A stretch of DNA of 64,000 nt. Source: Hesseltinella vesiculosa (taxonomy: Eukaryota > Mucoromycota > Mucoromycetes > Mucorales > Cunninghamellaceae). Shown in pieces: positions 46,149 to 58,085 of the stretch. The notes beneath the pieces were generated by a model that was not told the DNA's origin, searched no databases, and worked only from the letters and a program-made list of their open reading frames with translations. The stretch's first letter is position 1, and each line of letters starts with the position of its first letter. The stretch spans positions 1,443,001 to 1,507,000 of the forward strand of contig MCGT01000001.1 in assembly GCA_002104935.1 (NCBI GenBank), given 5' to 3'. The translations under genes were made by a program, and so were the position numbers.

Positions 46149-48133
46149 TCAAACGAAGGGGAGACCTCGAATCAGTGTGGTGAACATTTGCAGGGCAACC
46201 TCGGGCTGATAATAGGGCACGCGATGCCCAGCTTGGTACACTCTAACAAATGTCAAGTTGCCACCGTGTTTAGCTTGCCCGACCTCCTTGCCGTCCATGC
46301 GCCATCCTTGAAGCTCTTGTAACCGATAGTCGTCGGCTCCCTGAAAGCGAAGCTGGTTGGACCATGCGTAGTTACCCATCTAAATGCAATTGGTGAATAA
46401 CAAGGGCAACCTGTATTCCTTTTGTTTGTGCTTACCCAATTGCACAGGTAGTCGGCATCACCTAAATAAAATAATGAGAAGGGCATTCTACTGAGCATGA
46501 TGAATAAAAAGCATTGTACCGGCATAGAGAAGCACCTGCACACCGTGATTCAGCAAGCTTGCTACATGAGGTGCAAAATTACGCATGGCGTCACCAGAGG
46601 AAATAAACCCCATTCCCACATCGTAGCTACAGGGTTGAAAAGCAAGCTTTACCCCAATTGCCTTTCTCGTGGAAGTTGCGTTCAAAAACCTTGTGTATGT
46701 CGCTGGGATTTCCTCAGAGGTGCGGATCTAGGACAGGGCGAGGAAAAAGGGGGAGTAGGTGAGTGTGGCTCGATGTTCTTGGCAGAGGTGGCAGTATTAC
46801 GTCGGAGAGGCTGCGGTTTGAATTTTTGTACACTGTCTGGACGTATTTAATGCAAAAGGCACTTGCAGTCACACAGTCATCTTCACTTCCGACCATGTAG
46901 CATTTTTTTACTGTCAATGAAAGATGTCTCAGGCCACGATGCTTTGTTTGTCTTTTTCTTTTCGACTCACTCAGGGCAAGGCATGTGGGAAGGTCTTCTT
47001 GCATACTTTCACAATCTTTTTTCGAGAGCACAGAGCCGTCTGTGACCAGGGAAAAATGGGTTAGTGACATTGACGCGAGTGTCGGAGTTTGCTTCTCACA
47101 AGTTGATCTGCACGCCATTGGCTCGTAGTATTGACTATCAAAAATAAATGAGCATTAGGGACCAGCTTGCAAAAAAAAAAAAAAAAAAAAAAAACCCTTA
47201 TTTTACTATTGAATCATTGGATCGACGAGACTGTTCCCAAGGCCAACACGTACCAAATTTATGTGTACCTCATTGTGTGCTAGTTTGTTGTTTCGTTCCA
47301 AGATGTAGCTGGCAAATGCCGGCGCGTAATGCCCTCCGTAGCTTTCTCTACGTTTACCGAGCGTGCCAAATGAGCGAATAAGTACCTAGATGACTGGGGC
47401 GATTTTTTTTACCCGAAAATAAGCAGAGGATTCTGCCGGTATTTCGGAAAGGATTTGTAAAAACGCTGAAGGAAGTCATAAAAGAGAGGAGCTGCTTGAC
47501 TTGTGGTGTTGATGATCTCATCTCCGTAAGAAAACCCCACATTCACAGGCTATGGATCGGAAGATAGAAAATAAGCTACGTCGCACAGGTACGACCGTGG
47601 AATGAGTGGGTGAGGACAATGTTACTGTACCTGGTCGACAAAAAGCAGGTTGCTTATTTTGTTCCAGCTGCCACGCTGGTTAAAGACAGCTGCGGTTCCT
47701 TCTTCATTTACCTTGCAAGGCCCTATTTCTTCCCACAGACCACTAGGAAGGTTGGTATGAGAGAACGTTGCTTAAATATTTTCCCCCGTCTCTGCATCGC
47801 ATACATCATGCTTGAACAGCCGGGACCGCCATTCAGCCAAACCGTCAGAGGGTCATTCTCGGGGTCGTTTCTACTCTCAAAAAACCAGAAAAAATATTCG
47901 GAGCCATGATGCCCAACCTGTATATACCCAGAATACTTTGCCAATGAAATGCAATCGTGAGTTGCACGCACGTTGTCGTCCTATTTTACCTGCTGCACGT
48001 TTGAATCGCACAGCGCAGGCTGCTTGATATTCAAATATCCGTGTGTCGGTTCCTGTTGATGTATCACTAGAGTTTCTCCCAATGAAATGGCTGTCCATTG
48101 GAAAACTGCAGCCCAGAGTAGAAACAAATTCAT
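46149..48133 (-). CDS. Secreted serine carboxypeptidase, family S10
   Basis: About nine or ten exons from ATG 48133 to TGA 46149-46151. Residues 1-18 ([18 protein letters not shown]) are a signal peptide, followed by a short propeptide. S10 marks in order: [69 protein letters not shown], the catalytic Ser in [23 protein letters not shown], the catalytic Asp in [11 protein letters not shown], and the catalytic His in [11 protein letters not shown]. Several Cys pairs fit the known disulfides. Exon 1 is 48133-47990. The enzyme removes C-terminal residues from peptides at acid pH, either outside the cell or in the vacuole. It is the same type as the gene at 62455, in the opposite direction. An intron near 47170 contains a T-run of about 22 on the coding strand. 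Confidence 0.88.
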
Positions 48134-48418
48134 AAAGAACGTACAAGAAAATATGAAGAAAACTTCATCGCTTTATTTTAAAATCCACGTGACACTGCTT
48201 AGCAGGAAAAAATACGTGGTGCACCTCGCCAGTTCACCGCAGCACTCTCACTTCTTTACCATGGCTTATTACAAGCGGCATTCTTGAAGGTCTGCAAGTG
48301 CTAGGTCATCTGCCGTAAAAAATGGAGAAGGTGCAGGTCCTTTTGGTTTCTTGAAGATAAGGAAGTGGCAAAGCCGTCTGTCATAAAACTGTTCTCAGGG
48401 TTTGGTCATGTTCATGCA

Positions 48419-49151
48419 CTAGTTTTTTGACAGGCAGAATTTCTGTTTTTGGCAAAATTTGTCAAAAGCGCCATGTCTAAGTCCGAAAATATTTAACCAC
48501 CCGTCAACTTTTTTTTTTTTTTCGTTTGATGACTTACTTGTGGAGCTTGGTAAAATCGAAAAAACCAAACGCACGGTCAGGGTCAGGTATGGCTTCTCCG
48601 ATAGAGTTTCAATTCCTGCAGCCGTCGTCACACCTTGGTTGTCTGACTGAGTGTCAGTATTTGCATCACTGGCCACATTCGAAGTAGGCGGGTTGCTTGG
48701 CAAAGGGAGATGTTTGGAGAGACCGAAATGGTTCAGTACCGTCATCATTCCAGCCTTGTCAAGACGAACGTAACGCCGCTTGAAGGTAGGAAGTGGCACA
48801 AGTGTGAACAAGCGGGCTGCGGGCTTGATAAATACGATGGGTGGTTTGAACGTTCCAGCAGCGATCTGATGCTTGGCAGACTCCACTTTTTGAGTGATGA
48901 CATCCAATGACTGTGGCGAGAATTGGCGTGAAAGACGGCTTGTCGTTGATCATCTTGGTCAGCTTAAAGGTCAGGCGACTATCGCATAAAAAAGCATGAG
49001 TGATTTTGTTTATAAACAGGTACGCGTTTTTTTTTTTTTTTGACATCATACCGGGTGCTTCATCGACATCAGAGTGATGTTTATGTTGCTGTTTCTGGTC
49101 TTCAATAAGCTGCCTTAAGCCGATCTTGATTGTATGAACAGCGAGAGTCAT
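48419..49151 (-). pseudogene. Unrecognised gene, probably broken
   Basis: From ATG 49151 one exon reads MTLAVHTIKIGLRQLIEDQ... to a GTATGATG donor near 49055. After a T-run and AG near 48980, a frame gives RLTFKLTKMINDKPSFTPILA, but it must shift by one base to continue into SLDVITQKVESAKHQIAAG, PPIVFIKPAARLFTLVPLP, FKRRYVRLDKAGMMTVLNHFG, before a stop at 48419. The later frame looks like genuine protein (balanced, ordered, without low complexity) for about 100 residues. I do not recognise the family. The frame break suggests a pseudogene or an assembly error. Confidence 0.4.
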
Positions 49152-50585
49152 GGTCAATAAAGCATAAATGAGGGAAAAAACAAAGGAAGAAGTGAATAAA
49201 AGAAGTCAGCTGAGTCAATTTGTCTGGTTTTTGTGACGCCATCCCATGCCACTAAGACTCATTTTTTAAACTGTCACTCGCTTTTATTATTTGAGGTTTG
49301 CGGCAAAGGATGATGGAGAACTAAGTGATGTAACAGAATTACCATCGAACTCTTCTAAGGAGATATTGCAGGAGGCTGAAGACGCTCAGTGCAGCGCCTA
49401 CGATTGAACCCGACGATTGAACCAGCGACATTTTGGAAAAAGCGAAATTGATTTTGATTGGCCGGCGACTGTAATAAGGCTGGCGGTCAACGGGCAGGAC
49501 CGCGCGGAGACTGAATATGGCCATCCAAAATATTATTTCAAAATGAAAAAAAGTGGAAACGCTACAACATCACTTTTGAGTGATTCAATCGATGTGAAAT
49601 TTTGCGCAGGTACACAAATGCATGAATGACGACGGAGCTGAAAAAATCAGGTCGATCGGCAAAGGTCGCCCAGCTAGCGTTTGATCCGTTTGGTGTTGGC
49701 ATCTTTGACTCTCCAGCTAAAAAGTATGGAAAATCGGCCATTTTCACCAGGGGACCCCCAGGCCATCTGATCTAAAATCACGGTGCAAAATCACACAAAA
49801 TAAATACCACCCCAAACACATGACTCCATAGAAGATGTCCTGGAAGCTGGAGATACTTCAATGCAAGATTTTGACTGGGTCGCATAAAATTTGCCGTCTC
49901 CGGGAAAAGGAAATTGCCGTGCTGCTCACAGTCTCGTATCGGCAGTTTCCTGGTGTGACATATACAAGTGTACTTGAACCATTTGGAATTTCTCAGTTGA
50001 CTCATTTGGCGATAAAAAAAAAGCGGGGGGGATGCTTGTGCCTGCTGCCAATGGACGGGGGGGGACGCAAAAATGACTCTGCTGCCAAAATCTCTCGCAC
50101 AACCAATAGGAAAAGTCAACGAGTTAATGGATCATTGAAAATACATCCCATTTGAGTCATAAATGAATCAAACGTATGAAGATAGGACCTCTTCGGCCAA
50201 AAAAAAAATAAAAGGTAGCGCACCCAGCCCATGGCAGCATTAGGTTGCCAGTACATGATGAAAAGAGCCATTGGCTTAAAGTTGAACCTTGAGCTAGGAT
50301 TAGCCGGCAATAGCATGAGAAAAAAGAAGATCATCCCAGTCAATGTGTCAAGGATGGCAATGACACCCGTGGGTACTTGGGGAAGACCTGTTGGTGTCAC
50401 CGAGACAATCATGCTTTTTTGTTTTCAAAGCCCCTTCAAAAATAAACAAAGCCCATCTGACACAAACCATAAAATGGAAAGCGGGGTTTCCATTGGCCAG
50501 GGCGCTCATACATTTTTGCCTTGTGTCCCCTCCCCACATCCAAAAGAAGGCAAGTGCTTCCGTCTAAGCACAAGGAGCAACTGCG
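49152..50585. other. Intergenic stretch with one dispersed-repeat copy
   Basis: Apart from the repeat at 49548-49795, the stretch has G-runs near 50026 and 50056 and an A-run near 50200. It holds no gene that I can support; open frames here lack motifs and splice pairing. Confidence 0.45.
49548..49795 (-). repeat. Dispersed repeat, copy E
   Basis: Matches copy C (25025) along its whole length, including the 3' block GGAAAATCGGCCAT...ACCCCCAG...ATCTGATC...GTGCAAAAT. On the minus strand it encodes MADFPYFLAGES, WATFADRPDFF and VVIHAFVYLRKISHRLNHSKV, which aligns with the frame of copy C. Estimated identity by eye is about three bases in four. Confidence 0.8.
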
Positions 50586-50594
50586 TATAAAAAG
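50586..50594 (+). promoter_or_regulatory. TATA box of the questin-oxidase-like gene
   Basis: TATAAAAAG lies 60-68 bases before the ATG at 50654, at a position suited to a core promoter. The sequence between is A/T rich. Confidence 0.55.
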
Positions 50595-50653
50595 AGGCTA
50601 TTGAAAGGGTGCTTTTTATTTAATTTAATTTATCTCCAGTACCCTCTGCCAGA

Positions 50654-52204
50654 ATGACCAAGCAACCAGCCTTCCAACTCCCTGGCATTACGCCGGCGTC
50701 CACCGCCAAGCTCCATGAGCTTTTGGAAAAAAATCATAAATGGGTAAACTTTGTGAGAGCGGGATGCTGGGAGTGGCTGTGGATCTGACAGGCTTTTATT
50801 TTTCTTTTAGGAAATCCTATTTGATGGCTACCGCCATAACCATGGAGCACATGTGCTACTGACGTGCTACAGCCTCGGTGCATCACCGGAAGAGCTGGAG
50901 GCGCAATATGAAGATCAGCTGGAAATTCAGCGGGAACTGAGCCCAACGCGCTATGACAATGCGGCCGACAAACTGAAGGACCGCAAGGTGTTTGAGGCTC
51001 ACCTTGGTGACCCTCGTTTTTATCACGACTACCTGGTGTTTTTTGAGCAAGAAATCAAGCAACATGGGTTCAATGAAACTTTGACTCATTACTATGGTGA
51101 TCCTTGCATCATGATACAAGCCCATATGGGTGTGTTGCATGGTGTCATCCATCTTGGCTATGCCATCGACTTTGAAAACGATATGATTCTTGCCGAAGCT
51201 TTGGCCCTTTGCTCTGTTCAACCACGCGATTTTGATTTCAGCAAGCCAAGGTTCACCAACTGGGTGTTTGATGCGGAAAAAAAGGCTGCTGGCCAATCGC
51301 AGACCGATGCTCTCTCGTTTTCGGACATCTTGAAGGATGTCAGAAGTCGAAAGGAAGCTCTTGGATTGCGCACCGATGAACCGTTTGACAATACAAGCCT
51401 TGTGAGCCCTGACAACTATGCCAACCCTGAGATGTCTGCCAAGCTGGAGCAAACATTTGCAAAGTGGGCTCTTGAACGTGAGGTGAAAGGCAAACTGGCA
51501 GCGGCAAGCTCATTTTTTTTTTTTTTTTTGGTTTGTCCTATTTTATAGCTACCCATGAATCCATCCAAGAAAAACTCAAGGAATTGGCGACAGAAACTAC
51601 TCTGCTGTACGCATGTACAAATTTGAAGGAGAGCGACCCCGTCACCTTTGATTTTATCTTGTAAGCAACGGGGAGACCGGGACGGTGATTGGGCGATCTC
51701 ACCTTTTTTTTATTCATTCTCTGGCCGGACATCTGCAGAATTCATATGGTGACGTCTCTTTATTTCCTACCACTTATTTTGAAGTTTTTCTCTTTGGAGA
51801 AGCAAGTGACCATGGTCAAAATGTACATGCGGTATCTGGTGATCATCTACATTATTGCTGGAGCCCCTGAAGTTCATGGGGAATGGCTTCAGCAGACGGA
51901 CGAAAATGATGACGAGCCATCCTCGGCTGCTTGGGCCAATCTCCTCCAACAAGCCGTGGCGTATCCTGACCTTCATCTTGTCAAAATTGTGCGAACGCTG
52001 GCTCACTGGGACAGTGTTTATGGCAAGGAGGATCAATACCACTATTTCTACAAAGCAGCCAAGCGCACTTTAAATGCTTCAAAAAATGGTTTCCCTTGGG
52101 TGTTTGGTATTGGCTACAAGGTTCCCAAGCTCTACGACATCCCCGCCAAGGATGATGGTACCTTTGACATGATGATGGCTCGCTTCATCCACCGAAAGGA
52201 CTAG
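50654..52204 (+). CDS. Questin-oxidase-like protein (DUF4243 family)
   Basis: Four exons: 50654-50743, 50811 to about 51490, about 51548-51660 and 51739-52204. The protein has about 450 residues. Family marks are the opening LHELLEKNHKWEILFDGYRHNHGAHVLL, then YGDPCIMIQAHMGVLHGVIHLGYAIDFEND, FDFILIHMVTSLYFLP, MYMRYLVIIYIIAGAPEVHG and the tail YHYFYKAAKRTL. The conserved His residues of HNHGAH and HGVIHLGYA are typical of this family, which includes fungal AflY and questin oxidase (GedK), Baeyer-Villiger-type enzymes of polyketide metabolism. No polyketide synthase is near, so the substrate is unknown. The second intron lacks a GT donor in the right frame: the best joint uses a GC donor after GTGAAAG near 51487 and AG at 51546-51547, and that boundary is uncertain. 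Confidence 0.8.
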
Positions 52205-53745
52205 TTTTATGCAATAAAATCACCATTGGATGATCAGTAAAAGGAGGCGTCCGTCCGTTTGCTGGCGAGAAAAGGTGCATTCGATGTCATGCGATTTTGT
52301 TATCCCTGAGGGCGATCTATTGTCGGCGTCTTCTTGAAAAAGGAGGCACGGTTCCCCGGTTATGCCGGCATGCCAAGGGCGATGCTGGATCAAGATCCAT
52401 CTAGAGCAACCCCTCTGTTGTGGCCTCCCTTTTTTTGTATTAAGCAAACAGACAAATGACATCAGACACTGTCGTATGTCGTGCCCTCCTGAATCTACCA
52501 GAAAAAAACATGCATGAACTACTGTAAAAAAATAAAAAAAAGGGGGGTTGGGGGGTGCGCTCGGTTTTGATCTCCCTGATTTGGCATACACTTCTACCAG
52601 AAATAAATGTCACAAACAGTCAAAAACGAAGTCATTCACCAACCCAACTAATATCATTTTGCGTGATCAACAATGTCGCCCACTTTTGAATCAAAATGTT
52701 ACTCGTTTTTCTTTGATAGGCGTTGCAGCTTTCGCGGGAAAGCCCTTGCTGAGACAATGAGCTTTTGTTCTCATAAATCGTGTATGTGTCGTCTGATAAG
52801 CTGTGATACTTTTGGATGGAACTTCTGCTGGCATTTCGCTTTAAAACTGCGACAGTGCACTTGAGATCAGGAGGGTCATTTGAACGAGGCTGGGCTGTTT
52901 ATTTTCAGCTGGAGGCAAGGTTGATGGTGCCGCCACCCACATTGAACAGTCTACAGGACCTATGCAGTTAGATTCATGGTGTGGAGCACATACGTTTTTT
53001 TAAATTGGATGTTTCCTCTGGCAGGCCCATATTGACTAAATGAACCAACAGCGAAACACCGGACGATGCCATGGGCCAGCACATGCCTTTGGCAATAGCG
53101 GGAGCTAGAAGGTTACTGTTTTGAAGATGCCTGGGCTCATTTTTCTAGATTTGTGTGTGACCACTGCTTTTGTTTTAATGAGGGCTTGTTGATGGACAGG
53201 GAAGAAGCGCATCTTTTTTTGAGGAGTAGTATGGCAAGCCAATGACGCAGAATCAGGTCACCAAGGGGTTTGGAACGAGAAAGCTAGAAACTATCGATTC
53301 TACCTGCAGCCTCTGGAGCAACTAGATTTCTATATGAAATGGCTTGGCAACATAGGATTGCATCAAGAGGGGCTCACTGGCTATCGTAACAAATGCCGAG
53401 TGTAGATGACGGTCCTTGGTTTGTGCGACCCTCGGTACAATCAACGCGAAGAGAGAATGAACCAAGTAAAATGGCTGGAGTAGCGTTATCGAGAATGGGT
53501 GGTTGATTTTATTTGAATCAGGGGAATCGTATCGTAATGATATGGAATTGGGGATGTGCTAAGAAAGCTACGTTGTCAGAAAGGTGAAAGGAATCGAAAT
53601 GGTACAAAATTGGAAGACTCTGACGGAAAAAAAAAAAAAAAAAAAGAAGAAGAGGGAGGGTGAGATAAAGCTCGGGAACGATGGAAAAAGCTTACCGATA
53701 CAAGGTGCACCTGTCAAGACAACAGCTACGACAAGGCAAAGGCAT
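52205..53745. other. Intergenic stretch, no gene seen
   Basis: Begins with the 3' end of the questin-oxidase-like gene (AATAAAA at 52211). The remainder holds short frames on both strands without motifs, and an A-run of about 17 near 53629-53645. Nothing further is supported. Confidence 0.45.
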
Positions 53746-54065
53746 TCAAGCTTTCAGTTTGTTTTTCACATGCAGTAGTTGGCTAATGTTTCGATAGGCG
53801 TAGACGATGATATCCATGAGGATCAGGATAGTGACAGGCGCAATGGTGATCATGGCCAGGTATTGAGATGCTGTGGCAATATATTCAATCATGTTTTCAC
53901 TCTGGGGAAACGAAGGGAAGGGAGAATGCGTAAAAGGGAAAAAAAAAAAGAAGAAAAAAAAAAATTGAAGCATTGGGCACTCACAGCCAAATTTATGATG
54001 TCAGCCGATCCCCCTCTTTTGGTCTCCTGCGAGTGCTCCTGATTGCCATTCGACTGGTTTCCCAT
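53746..54065 (-). CDS. Small two-exon protein with one C-terminal-half membrane span, 78 aa
   Basis: Exons 54065-53985 and 53901-53746 join in frame (81 + 156 nt). The N-terminal 28 residues are polar (MGNQSNGNQEHSQETKRGGS). Residues about 34-62 form one long hydrophobic segment (EYIATASQYLAMITIAPVTILILMDIIVYAY), followed by a basic tail (LLHVKNKLKA). The intron has a good GTGAGT donor and a CCCCAG acceptor. I do not recognise the family. The MGN start raises the possibility of N-myristoylation, which the sequence alone cannot prove. Confidence 0.6.
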
Positions 54066-54164
54066 TTTTAGAATGTTTGCGAGGTAAAGCGGATTAGCCC
54101 AAAATAAGTAATCATGCTTTTTGTTCATGTGCCATTTTTTTTAATGCGAAAAAAGAAAGAGAAT

Positions 54165-56551
54165 CTATGAGGAGGATGCAGCTTCACGCTTTTTCAAATA
54201 ATTGCCCAATGGGGTCGATTCGAAGGCTGTGTTGCGGAGGAAGGAACTGGCTTCATCCATGGCGGTTGGCGTGTATTCGATGGGTGTTCGTTTTTGTTCA
54301 ATGTAATTCTTGTGCGTTTCCATCTAAAGAGAAAAATAAGATTCTGTTTCTCCTTTGGCCCCTTTCTCCTGGATTACCTTTTCGATCAATTGCTTCAAGG
54401 ATTTCAAAAACCGTGACCCACCAAATCGTTCCCGTTGTTCCTTGAGCTGAAAAGACACGTGTGAGGTTCCCCGAAGCCGTTGTTCTCCTGGGCCACTTAC
54501 TTTGTTGATGGCAGGGACAGCCAGTTCTGGGTAAGCAATAGACATGCCAAAACAAGCATAGTAATCGAGGATCATGTCATGCGTCACTTGATAAACAGCA
54601 CTCTACCAAAGCAATGAGGACCAGCTCGGTCGGTCGTTGTTTTCATTTACCTGGTATACTTTGGTGTTGACATATTGTTTGGGCGCCTTCAAATGACATT
54701 CCCAAAGAAAAGGGGCCAAGGTAGGGTCGTGTTGTACATTGGATCTAAAAATGTCGTTTTCAAACACCTCAAATAAATAGGGAGCCAAAGGAACAAAGAA
54801 ACCAGTCGAGTCAATCAGTGCAATCAAGGACCGTAACACATGGATGCGCAACGGTAAGAACTGCGCCGTGGGGTTCAATCTATCGAAGAAGAACCCGTTT
54901 AGGTCCTTTCCCGCTTTTCTTTCTCTCTTTACCGCATCGTCACCAACGACAGATCAATCACAGGAGGGAGGAGCTCTTGCATCGCCGTTTGACCTTGTTC
55001 AGGATGGCAAGTGACAGCAATGACATTGGACCAAAAGTCGAGGCACATGACATATTGCCAGGTATAGATCGACTTGAAATTCTCCACCGTCTTGGCCTTG
55101 CGCGCTGTCTTGAGATGGTCGGCCAGTTGCTGCAAATACACATGAGCATGGGGCTGGCTGAGTTTTGGATCCACAGCATACAGATCGGCTGCCTCTTCCA
55201 TCATTTGCTGGACACCGTCCATCGTTTGTTCATTGATTTTGGTGGCGCGTTTAGCAAAGGTCAGGTACACGCCTTTCAGAGCATGAGGCAAGAAGTTTTG
55301 TTTGCTCGTCGCGTCCACGGCCTGCGTACCCAAGGCTCGGATGGCCTTGTAACAGACAAGTCGTGCTTCGGATGTCAGAGACAGATCCGCCCATCGATCC
55401 AATAAAACCTAGAAACACCGTGAGTTCCTCTAAGCCAGACCTTCTTGAGGTACTTACACGAAGGTATTCATTCGCGAGTTTAGGGAAGCAGCCAAAGTAA
55501 ATGGAGCAAGGCTCCAGGTTGGTCAAGATATGAATCAGGAGATCATCTTGGTCTAAATCGCGGAGGATGCGCACAGCGTTGTTCAACAGCAGCTGGACCA
55601 CGGGTGACAGACGGGTCCAAAACCGAGTCTTGGAGGGGTGGCGCACTTTTTTGTTGAGAATCAGGTGATCGCTTAAAATAGGGTATGCACAGGTCGTTGT
55701 GGTCGTGATGATGTCCATGTAGACTATTTTTTTTTTAGCGGCGAGGTGTTAGTCGTGATGCTTCCGCTGGCGATCGCTCTTTTTTTTTTTCTTTACCTTT
55801 GCTGTTGTTGACGCGGTAAGTGGCCGGTTCGTCATCGTCCTTGGCAATGGCTTTGAATGCGAGAAGTAAAAGTCGAAACGCTTGGGGTGATCGTCGTTTG
55901 AGCTGTTCCTTCCATTCTTTGAGCAGATCGGGTGTCACCAATGGAGCATCGCTGTCTTCGTCCATGTCGTCATCTTCTTCTTCATCATCCTCCATATCGT
56001 CATTGTCAATAAATCCGATTTCCAAAGAGTTTCCGTCTTCGTCGATGCTGGGGGCAGCATCCAACTCATTCAGAATATCCAAATCGGTATCCTGTCGTCC
56101 ATGAGAATGCGTTAGAAGCCCGAGTGCCGTCATTGTATCTCATGGTTACCTTGTCCTCTTCCAAATCAAGGTCTTCTTCACTGTCGAGGGTGAAGTTGCA
56201 AAAGTAGGTGTTTTTGTTGACGATGTCTTGCAGTCTGTAAAGTGAGAGTAAGGGAGAGATGGGTGAGTTTTTTTTTTTTTTTTAAGTCTAGGGCTTTTGC
56301 TTTACTTGTTGATGGACTCGTCTTGCTGTACGTCATCTTCTTTTTGTTCTTCTTTGGGTTCTACTCGAGAAAGGAAGGTGAGCGATGGACGGATCGTCAA
56401 GAGCGCTTTTACTTGATGGCTGGTGTCTGGCTCGCTGGTCCTGTCGTCTTTTGATTTGTTGCTTCACCTTTTGCTGTTTGCGACGGCGTTCGAGCGTCTG
56501 TTTCAATCTATTCTTTTGAAACTTTACGGTTTGCTTCGTAGCCTTGCCCAT
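54165..56551 (-). CDS. NOC2: Nucleolar complex protein 2 (Noc2)
   Basis: About nine exons from ATG 56551 to TAG 54165-54167. The start is very basic (MGKATKQTVKFQKNRLKQTLERRRKQQ), a likely nuclear/nucleolar signal. A long acidic block follows (DNDDMEDDEEEDDDMDEDSD). The conserved helical-repeat core then contains LLLLAFKAIAKDDDEPATY, LILNKKVRHPSKTRFW, SWNV-like positions, ALKGVYLTFAKRATKINEQT, YTWQYVMCLDFWSNVI, PLRIHVLRSLIAL and APKQYVNTKVYQ. Noc2 forms Noc1-Noc2 and Noc2-Noc3 heterodimers that drive 60S pre-ribosome maturation and export from nucleolus to nucleoplasm. All expected blocks are present in order. Confidence 0.93.
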
Positions 56552-56805
56552 GATCAATAAAAGAAAAAAAGTAAAAAGATCTAAAAATGAGAAATCGAAG
56601 CTCTTTTCCAAGCGCGGTGGCTTTTCCTTTCTTGAACACTGCGCTTCCCTTTCAGGTCAAAAATCGGGCCAATCAAATGGTCAAAAACATCCTGCCTATG
56701 CAAAACCGTTTTCTCCCCCTCCTTTTTTAAAGAGCTCGTTTTTTTTTTTTTTCCTTTCTTTCATCTCTTCACCTTGGTTTTTATTTCACACCTCCTGCCA
56801 CACCA
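56552..56805. promoter_or_regulatory. Divergent promoter between NOC2 and a small gene
   Basis: The two ATGs point away from each other with only 254 bases between them. A CCAAT box (GGGCCAATCAAATGG) sits at 56669-56673, close to the middle. A T/C-rich tract at 56739-56765 precedes the plus-strand gene. Shared regulation is an inference from the layout. Confidence 0.55.
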
Positions 56806-57012
56806 ATGCCTTATCATATGGACATTGATCCTTTACATTTGAGGGAACATTACCGCTCCAAACAAAAGCAACCGCCTACGACGGACGCCTGTCTCTCCTT
56901 TTTGAAATTATCCGCAAAACGACCCCCTCCAACAACATCTGATACCCGATCGACTGTCCTTTCATCTGTCACCGATGATGTCGTTTTTAAATTGCTGTCC
57001 GTCGCCATTTAA
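56806..57012 (+). CDS. Small protein of 68 aa, unrecognised
   Basis: An intronless frame starting MPYHMDIDPLHLREHYRSKQKQ and ending FKLLSVAI. It is preceded by a pyrimidine-rich promoter and followed by an AATAAAT signal at about 57153. Residues 20-50 are basic and Pro/Thr-rich. No membrane span or known motif is visible. The promoter/terminator context favours a real gene; function is unknown. Confidence 0.5.
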   Translation: MPYHMDIDPLHLREHYRSKQKQPPTTDACLSFLKLSAKRPPPTTSDTRSTVLSSVTDDVVFKLLSVAI

Positions 57013-58085
57013 TATTGTAAACCACACCTCTTTGATTCCCCTCTTTTTATCTCTGCTGCCTGCTGTGCTGTTGCTTGTTCATTTCTAGGATTCCCCTACT
57101 TTTCCCGCTTGTCTATCGCTCTTTTATTCACCGTCGAAAATGTTGAAAAATCAATAAATATCATTGGTGCTCCTGCAAATCATGTACATTTTTGTGAACG
57201 TGAACATGGTGGTACGAAGCTGATTGGCTGCACCGAATATGGATGACCCTCCTCATCTCGGCTGACGTTTGACCACAAATGTTACCAGCGATCACCATGG
57301 ACAACATAATAAGAAAGAGTAAGATGACTTTGGCAGGGACCGACCACCCTCTCAGCTGGGACCCATGCGGCCAAAAGAAATGACATGCTCATGGACGGCC
57401 CTGGCTGCAGCAGAGCACAGGACCACATTGACGGGATTTTCAGCCCCGAAGATTGGGTTTGAGCTGTTGTCCTTTTCCTTGCACAAAAAAAGGAGACGTT
57501 CCTATTTTTGACAATGAAATGAGGCAGGAACACCCATTTTGCTATTTTTTTTTCACGGTTAACACCCCATGGAATGGGACAAGAAAAAGCAGCCTTCTCT
57601 CTTCGAGCATGCAGCCACACACACGCTTTGTTTCGCATAGGAAAAAGACGCGGCCTCTATCAGCGCCACCCCTCCTTTTCTCTATGCAAGTGCTAGGCTT
57701 AGTTCTATCGCAAAGAAACGCCAGGTGAATGTGGATTTTTTCAAGGCACGGCAAGATGAAATGAACGGCCTTGTCAAATTTGGCATGAACTTTGAAGTAG
57801 CCCTAGCCATGGACATGGCGGTTAGAAAAGAAGCGCCAGGTAAATCTTTATTGATGGGCCTCTTTTCTCTCCATTGTCTCTCCTGCAGAAACGCTGGCTT
57901 AGACGGGTGGATCTGTATGCAGCCGGTGTCAAAAGTAAGGAGCCATCCAAATATGCATCAACATATAAGCAAACGCTTTGCTTCTCTGTTTGGACGCTCA
58001 TCCCTTTTTTGCTCCGCTTTTAACAACACCTCTTTTTCTATTGTTTTCTTTTTCCTTCTTTCATTTTAGTTTTTCTCTTACTGTC
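57013..58085. other. Stretch with a possible small spliced gene, low confidence
   Basis: The first 170 bases are the 3' end of the small gene. Around 57725-57905 a plus frame reads VDFFKARQDEMNGLVKFGMNFEVALAMDMAVRKEAP, then a GTAAATC intron (57840-57889) and ETLA-stop. The borders look like genuine splice sites and the peptide looks protein-like, but no upstream start exon could be fixed. It is either the end of a small spliced gene or chance. Confidence 0.35.
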
